DNA of 64,000 nt, taken from Solirubrobacterales bacterium. Its GTDB lineage: Bacteria > Actinomycetota > Thermoleophilia > Solirubrobacterales > Solirubrobacteraceae. A model generated the notes under the pieces. It made no database searches and was not told the DNA's origin. It worked only from the letters and a program-made list of their open reading frames with translations. Both the position numbers and the translations under genes were made by a program. Within the stretch, counting starts at the first letter, position 1. Every line of letters starts with the position of its first letter. The stretch is taken from contig JAFAXX010000132.1 in assembly GCA_019240655.1 (NCBI GenBank), forward strand, positions 1-64,000. The letters run 5' to 3'. Of the stretch, positions 43,631 to 49,999 are shown piece by piece.

Positions 43631-44601
43631 TGACCGTCCACCTGAGCGGCCGTCGGATCCTCGTCACCGGGGGTTCCGGCTTCATCGGCCGGCACGTCGT
43701 CTCGGACCTCGCCGCTGCCGGCGCGCAGGTTCGGGTGGTCGATCTGATGGCGTATCCCGACCCGGGGGTCGAGCTGGTTCTCGGCGATCTCGTCGACCCG
43801 GACGTGCTGGAGGCGTCGCTGGCGGGTGGTGTCGACGCGGTCGTGCACCTGGCGGCGGTGACTTCGGTGCTCCGGTCGATCGAGCATCCCGACCTCACCT
43901 ATCGGACGAACGTGGCCGCCACCCATGGACTCCTCGAGGGCGCACGCCACGCCGGCGCCCGCTCGCTGGTCTTTGCCTCGACCAACGCGGTGACCGGGCC
44001 GATGGAGGCTCCGGCGATCACCGAGGCGGCCCGGTTGCGTCCGCTCACGCCCTATGGCGCCACCAAGGCGGCGGCCGAGATGCTGATGTCGGCCTACACC
44101 GGCTCCTACGGAGTCCGCTGCTGTGCGCTGCGGCTGACCAACGTATACGGGCGCGGGATGCAGGCGAAGGACAGCATCGTCGCGCGGCTGATGCGCGCGG
44201 TCCGGCTCGGGGCGGAATTCGAGATCTACGGCGACGGCCGGCAGGTCAGAGACTATGTCCACGTCGCCGACGTCGTCCAGGCCGTGCGGCTCGGGATCGA
44301 GAGCGAGACATGGGAGGGCGCGATGGTGATCGGCGCCGGCACCTCCCTCTCGGTGCTGGAGGTCGTGGAGGCGGTTCGCCGGGTGGCCGGAGCCGCGCTC
44401 GCGGTTCGCCACGGCGCCGCGCGCGCCGGCGAGATGCCGGCCGTGATCGTCGACCCGAGCCGCGCCAGGGCGGCCGGGTGGGCGCCCCGCTACGTCTTCG
44501 AGACGGGCCTCGCCGGCGTCTGGCAGGAGTGGTCCGAGCTCGACCTCGACGCCGTCGCCGCCGGGGTCGGCGCCGTGGGGGCGCCGGGAGCGCCGCCGTG
44601 A
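43630..44601 (+). CDS. NAD-dependent nucleotide-sugar epimerase/dehydratase
   Basis: The 323-residue protein has the extended SDR features ILVTGGSGFIGRHV, HLAAVTSV, ASTNAVTGP and the catalytic YGATK, followed by RLTNVYGRGM and RDYVHVADVV. It is GalE/WbpP-like, but the exact reaction is not clear. GTG 43630 shares one base with the sqdB stop codon, so the two are coupled and may act on the same sugar nucleotide pool (for example by supplying UDP-glucose). Confidence 0.88.
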   Translation: MTVHLSGRRILVTGGSGFIGRHVVSDLAAAGAQVRVVDLMAYPDPGVELVLGDLVDPDVLEASLAGGVDAVVHLAAVTSVLRSIEHPDLTYRTNVAATHGLLEGARHAGARSLVFASTNAVTGPMEAPAITEAARLRPLTPYGATKAAAEMLMSAYTGSYGVRCCALRLTNVYGRGMQAKDSIVARLMRAVRLGAEFEIYGDGRQVRDYVHVADVVQAVRLGIESETWEGAMVIGAGTSLSVLEVVEAVRRVAGAALAVRHGAARAGEMPAVIVDPSRARAAGWAPRYVFETGLAGVWQEWSELDLDAVAAGVGAVGAPGAPP

Positions 44602-45449
44602 CCATGGCGCCGTCACGGCAGTTCGCGCTCCACACGGAGCTCGCCGCGCTCGAGCCCCTCGAGCGGCAAGCCGCGGCGGGGTTTCTGAGCGCGCATCCGC
44701 CGGGCACCGGCGCGCCGCTGGCGGTGGTCATCCCCGCCTACAACGAGGAGCCCACCGTCGCGGATGTGGTCGCGGAGATACCGCGCGAGGCCGCCGGGCT
44801 GCCCAGCGAGGTGATCGTCGTCGTAGACGGGGCGAAGGACCAGACCGCGCCACGGGCCGCGGCGGCCGGCGCGCTCGTCTGCGACGTGCCGGTCAATCGA
44901 GGCCAGGGCGCGGCGCTTCGCCTCGGCTACTGGCTGGCCCGGGCCCGGGGCGCGCGGGTGATCGCGACGATCGACGCCGACGGCCAGTACGAGCCACGGG
45001 AGCTTTCACGGGTGATCGAGCCGATCCTGGCCGGCCGGGCCGACTTCGTCTCCGGTTCACGCCGGTTGGGTCAGGAGCTGACCACCGACCGGGTGCGCCA
45101 CCTCGGCGTGCTCGTGTTCGGGGCGCTGACCAGCCTGCTGGTGCGTCACCGGATCACCGATCCGGCCTGTGGCCTGCGCGCCATGCGGGCCGAGGTGACC
45201 GCCGCGGTGACGCTCGAGCAGCGGCAGTACCAGGCCTCGGAGCTGATGATCAGCGCCGCCCTGCACGGCTACCGGCTCGCCGAGGTGCCGACGACGATGC
45301 GCGATCGCGGCACTCACGCCACCGGCACCAAGAAGGGAGGGAACCTCGGCTACGGGGTGCGGTTCGCTCGGGCGGCGCTCCACACGTGGAAGCGGGACCG
45401 CACCGCGGCGCGGACGCGGCTGCGCCCGGAGAAGATCCAGACCTCGTAG
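44598..45449 (+). CDS. Family 2 glycosyltransferase (DPM/GtrB-like)
   Basis: The 283-residue protein has the GT-A motifs AVVIPAYNEEPTVADVV, VVVDGAKDQT, NRGQGAALRLGYW and TIDADGQYEP, like dolichol-phosphate mannosyl/glucosyltransferases. GTG 44598 overlaps the epimerase stop by 4 bases. GtrB-type enzymes load a sugar onto undecaprenyl phosphate and work with a GtrA flippase. A gtrA-like gene lies on the other strand and overlaps its 3' end by 100 bases. Transfer of sulfoquinovose or another sugar to a lipid carrier is therefore a reasonable inference. Confidence 0.88.
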   Translation: MTMAPSRQFALHTELAALEPLERQAAAGFLSAHPPGTGAPLAVVIPAYNEEPTVADVVAEIPREAAGLPSEVIVVVDGAKDQTAPRAAAAGALVCDVPVNRGQGAALRLGYWLARARGARVIATIDADGQYEPRELSRVIEPILAGRADFVSGSRRLGQELTTDRVRHLGVLVFGALTSLLVRHRITDPACGLRAMRAEVTAAVTLEQRQYQASELMISAALHGYRLAEVPTTMRDRGTHATGTKKGGNLGYGVRFARAALHTWKRDRTAARTRLRPEKIQTS

Positions 45450-45865
45450 ACGGCGAAGCGCGCTACGAACAGGATGGCGAACACCGCGAGGTATGAGGCG
45501 GTGACCAGGGCTGCGCGGAAGCCGTGATGGGCCGGGATGCTCTGCACGTGCCGCTGGGTCCAGGCGGTCGACTCGGTCGTGAGGAGGAGGGTGATGGCCG
45601 AGACTACGATGTAGGCGCCGACCTCGCGCCCGAGCGCCACGCGGCCGCGGAGCTTCCACGCCCACCGGCGGTTGAGGATCCAATTCGGGACCGCGCCGGC
45701 GACGAACGCCGTAACCGAGCACACGGCCGTGCTCACGCCGAACACGTAGAGCATCGCGAACACCACGGCGCTAGTCGCGGCCGCAACGATCGACCCCACG
45801 GTGTAGCGCGTGATTCGCGCTCCCAGCGGTGAGCCCCGCAATCTCCGGTAGTGCGCAGGGAACAT
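45350..45865 (-). CDS. GtrA family membrane protein
   Basis: The 171-residue protein has four membrane helices with the GtrA pattern: RYTVGSIVAAATSAVVFAML, VAGAVPNWILNRRWAW, then two more helices and FAVYEVWIFSGR. GtrA proteins flip undecaprenyl-phosphate sugars. ATG 45865 is preferred over GTG 45871 because TAAGCT then lies 9 bases upstream. The last 100 coding bases are antisense to the end of the convergent glycosyltransferase gene. Confidence 0.88.
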   Translation of the reverse strand: MFPAHYRRLRGSPLGARITRYTVGSIVAAATSAVVFAMLYVFGVSTAVCSVTAFVAGAVPNWILNRRWAWKLRGRVALGREVGAYIVVSAITLLLTTESTAWTQRHVQSIPAHHGFRAALVTASYLAVFAILFVARFAVYEVWIFSGRSRVRAAVRSRFHVWSAARANRTP

Positions 45866-45874
45866 GTACACCCA

Positions 45875-45880
45875 AGCTTA
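45875..45880 (-). promoter_or_regulatory. Candidate -10 element (TAAGCT) of gtrA
   Basis: TAAGCT on the minus strand ends 9 bases before ATG 45865. It shares a 110-base intergenic region with the divergent methyltransferase promoter; small inverted repeats such as TGGGTC...GACCCA also lie there. Confidence 0.4.
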
Positions 45881-45959
45881 TCCGCTCGTGGTGTTGGGTC
45901 CGTGTAAGAGAACCAGGTTTTGCAGACCCACGGCGGCGGCGACGCGCCGACGGCGCCGA

Positions 45960-45965
45960 TAGCGT
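45960..45965 (+). promoter_or_regulatory. Candidate -10 element (TAGCGT) of the DNA methyltransferase
   Basis: TAGCGT ends 10 bases before ATG 45976. No Shine-Dalgarno sequence is present. Confidence 0.45.
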
Positions 45966-45975
45966 GCCACGTTGT

Positions 45976-46887
45976 ATGCGCGTGCAAGGCGTAACCGAGC
46001 CGCTCCGCCTCAACGACGACCTGGTCCTCCTCGGCGACAACGCGCTCGCCCTATCGGCGCTGCCGGCCGGTGCCTTCGACCTGATCTACATGGACCCCCC
46101 GTTCAACACCGGGCGGGTCCAGGCGCGCCACACTTTGACCGTGGCGGCCGACGACCGAGGCGGACGGGTGGGCTTCGCCGGGCGCCGCTACCGCTCCCGG
46201 CTGTTGCAGAGCCTGAGCTACGACGACGCGTTCGCGGACTATCTCGAGTTCCTCGAGCCGCGACTCGTGCAGGCGCGCTCGCTGCTGGCCGAGCACGGGA
46301 CGCTGTACTTCCACATCGACTACCGCGAGGCGCATTACTGCAAGCTGCTGCTCGATGAGGTCTTCGGTCGCGATGCGTTCCTCAACGAGCTGATCTGGAC
46401 CTACGACTACGGCGCCAAGCCGCGCCGGCGCTGGCCCGCCAAGCACGACACGATCCTGGTCTACGTGCGTCGTCCGGGCGCACACCACTTCGACGCCGAC
46501 GCGGTCGAGCGCGAGCCGTACATGGCGCCGACCCTAGTCACAGCCGCGAAGGCGGCCCGCGGAAAGCGGCCCACCGACGTCTGGTTCCACACGATCGTGC
46601 CGACCAGCGGACGCGAGAAGACCGGGTACCCGACCCAGAAGCCCGAGGGGGTGCTGCGCCGGATGGTCGCCGCCTCCTCCCGGCCGGGTGGGTGGTGCCT
46701 CGACCCGTTCGCGGGCTCGGGCACGCTAGGCGCCGTCTGTGGCCGACTCGGCAGAAGGTACGTGCTCGTCGACGTCAACCCGGTGGCGGTCGAGGTGATG
46801 CGGGAGCGGCTGGGCTCGGTTCCTGCGACACCGGCGGCGGGTGCCATCGGGACGCCACCGGTCGGCGGGTGGTCCGCCACCGGCTAG
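45976..46887 (+). CDS. Orphan DNA amino-methyltransferase (beta-class order)
   Basis: The 303-residue protein has the catalytic motif MDPPFNTG near residue 36 and the SAM-binding motif DPFAGSGT near residue 242. DPPF before FxGxG is the beta-class order of N6-adenine/N4-cytosine methyltransferases. TGYPTQKPEGVLRRMV precedes the SAM site, as is typical. No restriction endonuclease, specificity subunit or Vsr gene is adjacent, so it is an orphan that may mark DNA for regulation or protection. Its stop codon lies inside a duplicated element. Confidence 0.9.
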   Translation: MRVQGVTEPLRLNDDLVLLGDNALALSALPAGAFDLIYMDPPFNTGRVQARHTLTVAADDRGGRVGFAGRRYRSRLLQSLSYDDAFADYLEFLEPRLVQARSLLAEHGTLYFHIDYREAHYCKLLLDEVFGRDAFLNELIWTYDYGAKPRRRWPAKHDTILVYVRRPGAHHFDADAVEREPYMAPTLVTAAKAARGKRPTDVWFHTIVPTSGREKTGYPTQKPEGVLRRMVAASSRPGGWCLDPFAGSGTLGAVCGRLGRRYVLVDVNPVAVEVMRERLGSVPATPAAGAIGTPPVGGWSATG

Positions 46888-46967
46888 CGAACCTCGTCTC
46901 CCTTCCCTGCGCCACCGGTCGGCGGGCGGTCCGCCACCGGCTAGCGACCGGGGTCTCCCTTCCCGGC
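46855..46967. repeat. 56-base tandem duplication supplying stop codons to two convergent genes
   Basis: The unit at 46855-46910 recurs at 46911-46967 with few differences (GCCACCGGTCGGCGGG, then TCCGCCACCGGCTAGCGA). The palindromic CTAG in copy 1 is the TAG stop of the methyltransferase on the + strand. The CTAG in copy 2 is the TAG stop of pcm on the minus strand. GCCACCGG also occurs inverted within each unit, so each can fold. Confidence 0.85.
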
Positions 46968-47609
46968 ACCACCTTCGCCATCGCCCTCAGGTTCGCCGCG
47001 GACCAGCGGCACGAACCGCACCGCCTCCAGCCGCTCGCGCGCGAAGCCCTCCGGTGTTCGACGGGTGAGGACCAGGTGCTGGCGGTGGTTTCCGACCGGG
47101 ACGACCATCCGGCCACCGGGCGCGAGCTGGCGCTCGAGCGCGCCCGCCACCTCGTCGCCGGTCGCGGCGGCGACGTTGATCACGTCGAACGGCGCCAGCG
47201 CCGGCAGTCCCTCCGTCCCGTCGGCGACCAGGAAGCTGACGTTGTCGATTCCCAGCCCGCGGATCGAGCGTTCGGCCTCGGCGCTCAACGCCGGATGCCG
47301 TTCGATCGTCCAAACGTGATTCGCCAGCAGCGCCAGGAGGGCGGCGTGGTAGCCCGACCCCGTCCCGATGTCGAGGACCCGATCTACGGGCTGCACGGCC
47401 AGCGCCTCGAGCATCCGCGCGACGACCAGGGGCTGCGAGATCGTTTGGCCGCAGGCGATCGGCAGCGCGACGTTCTCGTACGCCCGGTGCCGCTCGGCGG
47501 CGGGGACGAAGCGATCCCGCGGGATCGAGGCGACGGCCGCGAGGACGCGCTCGTCGGCGACCGCGGCTCGCAGCCGCTGGGCAAGTGCGGCGGCCTGGCT
47601 CAGCTCCAT
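46941..47609 (-). CDS. pcm: Protein-L-isoaspartate O-methyltransferase
   Basis: The 222-residue enzyme methylates isoaspartyl residues to start repair of aged proteins. Family motifs are IPRDRFVPAAERHRAYEN, ALPIACGQTISQPLVVARML, VLDIGTGSGYHAALLALL and the SAM-site acid in TIERHPAL. The C-terminal tail (Gly/Glu/Lys-rich) reads into the second copy of the 56-base repeat, which provides its stop codon; the tail therefore arose or was altered by the duplication. Confidence 0.93.
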   Translation of the reverse strand: MELSQAAALAQRLRAAVADERVLAAVASIPRDRFVPAAERHRAYENVALPIACGQTISQPLVVARMLEALAVQPVDRVLDIGTGSGYHAALLALLANHVWTIERHPALSAEAERSIRGLGIDNVSFLVADGTEGLPALAPFDVINVAAATGDEVAGALERQLAPGGRMVVPVGNHRQHLVLTRRTPEGFARERLEAVRFVPLVRGEPEGDGEGGAGKGDPGR

Positions 47610-47654
47610 CGCTCAGCGGTCATTCTGCCTAGCCGGGCGGCCGTCGCGGTCAGG

Positions 47655-47660
47655 TATCGT
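47655..47660 (+). promoter_or_regulatory. Candidate -10 element (TATCGT) of the Sco1-like gene
   Basis: TATCGT ends 10 bases before GTG 47671, with no Shine-Dalgarno sequence. It lies in the 61-base gap divergent from pcm. Confidence 0.4.
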
Positions 47661-47670
47661 CACTGGGGCA

Positions 47671-48360
47671 GTGTCAGCGCAGCCGAACAGCGCCGAGGAC
47701 CGCCCGGCGCGGCGTGGCGGACGCCCGGTGATGGGCGCGAGGTGGGTCCAGCCGCTCCTGCTCGCCGTGCTGGTCTCGCTGCTGGCAGCGATTGGCGTCG
47801 TCCTCCTCACGGGCGCCGGCTCGGGCACCGCCGGCAGTGACGCTGCGGGATCGTCCCCGTTCGACGGCCCGACGCTGCCGCCGCACCTGCCGGCGGCGGG
47901 CTTCTCGCTGGTCGACCAGAACGGCCACCGGGTCAACCTCTCTTGGTATCGCGGCCGGGTCGTCGTGTTGACGTTCATCCACTCGCTCTGCCACGACACC
48001 TGCCCGTTCATGGTCGAGCAGATCAAGGGGGCGCTCAACGACCTTCCGGACGATGGCGCCGGCGTCCCGACGATTGGGGTCTCGGTGGCGCCCGCGGAGG
48101 ACACGCCGGCCAATCGCCGGTGGTTCCTCGCCAAGCACGAGATGGGGACGAGGCTGGCCTTCGTCAGCGGGCCGGTCGCTGAGCTGCAGCGCGTGTGGCA
48201 CGCATACGCGATCCAGCCGGTGACGCCCAAGATCGACCACTCGACCTTCGTCATGCTGATCGACAAGCGCGGCTACGAACGAGTCGGGTTCCCCGCCGAC
48301 CAGCTCACCCCGGAGGGCCTGGCCCACGACATCCGGGTACTTCAGCGGGAGAAGGCCTAG
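47671..48360 (+). CDS. Sco1/SenC-like membrane-anchored thioredoxin-fold protein
   Basis: The 229-residue protein has an N-terminal membrane helix (residues about 27-47) and an external SCO domain. That domain carries the copper/redox CxxxC (Cys107 and Cys111 in LCHDTCPF) and the conserved His in KIDHSTFVML. SCO proteins deliver copper to cytochrome oxidase CuA or reduce thiols. No oxidase gene is adjacent. GTG 47671 is used; ATG 47731 would remove 20 cytoplasmic residues. Confidence 0.88.
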   Translation: MSAQPNSAEDRPARRGGRPVMGARWVQPLLLAVLVSLLAAIGVVLLTGAGSGTAGSDAAGSSPFDGPTLPPHLPAAGFSLVDQNGHRVNLSWYRGRVVVLTFIHSLCHDTCPFMVEQIKGALNDLPDDGAGVPTIGVSVAPAEDTPANRRWFLAKHEMGTRLAFVSGPVAELQRVWHAYAIQPVTPKIDHSTFVMLIDKRGYERVGFPADQLTPEGLAHDIRVLQREKA

Positions 48361-48447
48361 CGACCGTGGCGGGGGCGTGGGGGCGCGGCAGATCGTCGGG
48401 GTGCGCTCACTGACGCTGACGGCTCGGGTAGCGAGGCAACGCGGCCG

Positions 48448-49137
48448 TCACCGCCCACCGTCCGGCGCCTCCAGGTACGCTCGCACCGCGTCGAGGAACC
48501 GCACCGCGTGCGCCCCATAGAGGATGCGGTGATCCCCGGCCAGCGTCACGGTCATCAGCTTGGCCTCGGCCAGCGATCCGCTCCGCGCTACGACAACCGG
48601 GCGAACCTGTCCGGCCGCGAGCGCGGCGGCCTGCGGCGGGTTGATCACCATGCTCGCGCTGCTGAGTCCGTGGGCGCCGGCGTCCCACAGGGTGAACGTC
48701 GCGCCCGAGAAGGCGGGCGGGGCGAGCCGGCGCTCGCGTGCGGCGGTGGCGAGCTCGGCCAGCTCGGCGCTCAGGTCCTCGAGCGACTTCTGGTCGGCGT
48801 CAAACACGGTGGGGATGACGTAAACGTCCTCCTCGGCCACGACCACGCCGACGTTGACTCGCGAATAAAGCTCGAAGCGCCCGTCGCGGTAGGCAGCGTT
48901 GGCGCGGGGAACCGTCCGCAGCGCGAGTGCGCACGCGCGGACCAGCACGGCGGTGAGGGAGCAGCGCTCGGGCTCGAGGCGCTCGACCGCGGCCGCCATC
49001 TCGACTTCGATCGACATCTCGACGTGTGGGATGGTTGCCCGGGACTCGGCGGTCCGCCGCGCCACGGTGCGCTGGGCCGCGCTCGGCTCGGCAACCGCCA
49101 TCTCCCCCTTGACGCCGGCTGTCGGTGACTCGGCCAC
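48448..49137 (-). CDS. Stand-alone 2-oxoacid dehydrogenase E2-type acyltransferase domain
   Basis: The 229-residue protein matches only the catalytic (chloramphenicol-acetyltransferase-like) domain of lipoyl E2 enzymes: IPHVEMSIEVEM, ANAAYRDGRFELY, NVGVVVAEEDVYVIPTV, FTLWDAGAHGLSSASMVINPPQAA. It has no lipoyl or subunit-binding domain. The catalytic HxxxDG is HRILYG, so the acid that assists the active-site His is Tyr. Acyltransfer may therefore be impaired or altered. GTG 49137 is chosen, with TAGTGT 8 bases upstream. A DsbA-like gene and an lpdA gene precede it on the same strand. Confidence 0.82.
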   Translation of the reverse strand: MAESPTAGVKGEMAVAEPSAAQRTVARRTAESRATIPHVEMSIEVEMAAAVERLEPERCSLTAVLVRACALALRTVPRANAAYRDGRFELYSRVNVGVVVAEEDVYVIPTVFDADQKSLEDLSAELAELATAARERRLAPPAFSGATFTLWDAGAHGLSSASMVINPPQAAALAAGQVRPVVVARSGSLAEAKLMTVTLAGDHRILYGAHAVRFLDAVRAYLEAPDGGR

Positions 49138-49145
49138 GCCCGGCA

Positions 49146-49151
49146 ACACTA
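49146..49151 (-). promoter_or_regulatory. Candidate -10 element (TAGTGT) of the E2-like gene
   Basis: TAGTGT on the minus strand ends 8 bases before GTG 49137; no Shine-Dalgarno sequence is present. Confidence 0.4.
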
Positions 49152-49210
49152 ATGGACCCCACCGAACCCGTTCCGGCGTGGCGACCACGCCTGGGCGATC
49201 GCGCAAGGGC

Positions 49211-49297
49211 CCAGGTCGAGCCCCTCCCAGGTCGAGCCCCTCCCAGGACGAGCCCCTCCCGGGTCGAGCCCCGCCCAAGTCGAGCCCCGCTCAGGTC
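49211..49297. repeat. 16-base tandem repeat, 5.4 copies, intergenic
   Basis: Units of CAGGTCGAGCCCCTCC repeat five times with drift, followed by a partial unit. They lie within a 239-base gene-free gap (49138-49376) between the DsbA-like and E2-like genes. Nothing else is visible in that gap. Confidence 0.88.
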
Positions 49298-49376
49298 GCG
49301 GCGGTCCGGACCGGCGAGGAACGCCCGCTCGAGCGCCGGTCGCGAGACGATCAGGTGGCAGCGGCGTTGGCTCGCA

Positions 49377-49925
49377 TCAGTCGCGGCCGGCCCCGAGCGC
49401 GGCCGCCGCCTCGGCGACCGAGCCGAGGCCCTCGTACACCCGCCGCCCGACCTGGATCGCCGGGAGGCCCCTCACCCCGGCGCGCTGCGCCCGGCCGCCG
49501 GCGTCACGGAGGGCATCGCGCACCGACCGCAGAGCGATGCCCTTGAGCACTGCGGTGGGGTGCATCTCGCAGGCGGCGGCGGCGATCAGCACGGTGTTGC
49601 GATCGCCGAGGTCGCGGCCGCCCGCGAACTCCTGGCGAAATGCCGCCAGCGAGAAGGCGACGGCGCGGCCGACGCGCTTGGCGTAGGTCGCCGCCAGCAT
49701 CGCGGTAGAGGTGTCCGGCGGCCACCGCGACGGCCAGCGGACCGGCTGGAGCCCGAGCTCCCGGGCCCGCGCCTCGATCTCGGCGCGATCGCCGGCCAGC
49801 GCCTCGATCTCGGCGGGGTCGCCGGCCAGCGCCTCGATCTCCGTGCGATCGTGGCGGCCGTCCCACGGCTCCAGCGCCCCGGCTGACACCGGCTCCCATT
49901 CCGCCACGACCGGCAGCGTGGGCAT
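49377..49925 (-). CDS. DsbA/HCCA-isomerase family thioredoxin-fold protein (start unresolved)
   Basis: From the only standard start, ATG 49925, there are 182 residues with the C-terminal DsbA-family pattern: AAFRQEFAGGRDLGDRN, an alpha-helical insertion, and GVRGLPAIQVGRRVYEG (cis-Pro loop). The N-terminal beta strand and active-site segment FYYDLGDPVCYLVAEQV are encoded in frame upstream (49928-49978) without any ATG, GTG or TTG. CTG 49991 is the only plausible start of the full fold (204 residues). The active site has one Cys, not CxxC. A three-fold EIEALAGDxA repeat lies near residues 29-51. It directly follows lpdA. Confidence 0.78.
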   Translation of the reverse strand: MPTLPVVAEWEPVSAGALEPWDGRHDRTEIEALAGDPAEIEALAGDRAEIEARARELGLQPVRWPSRWPPDTSTAMLAATYAKRVGRAVAFSLAAFRQEFAGGRDLGDRNTVLIAAAACEMHPTAVLKGIALRSVRDALRDAGGRAQRAGVRGLPAIQVGRRVYEGLGSVAEAAAALGAGRD

Positions 49926-49999
49926 GACCTGTTCGGCGACCAGGTAGCAGACTGGGTCGCCGAGGTCGTAATAGAAGACAGGCTGGACCAGCGCGCTGC

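Noticed and set aside
49211-49297. Short regular repeats considered as a CRISPR array
   Set aside because: The units are contiguous 16-mers without spacers and no cas genes are near.
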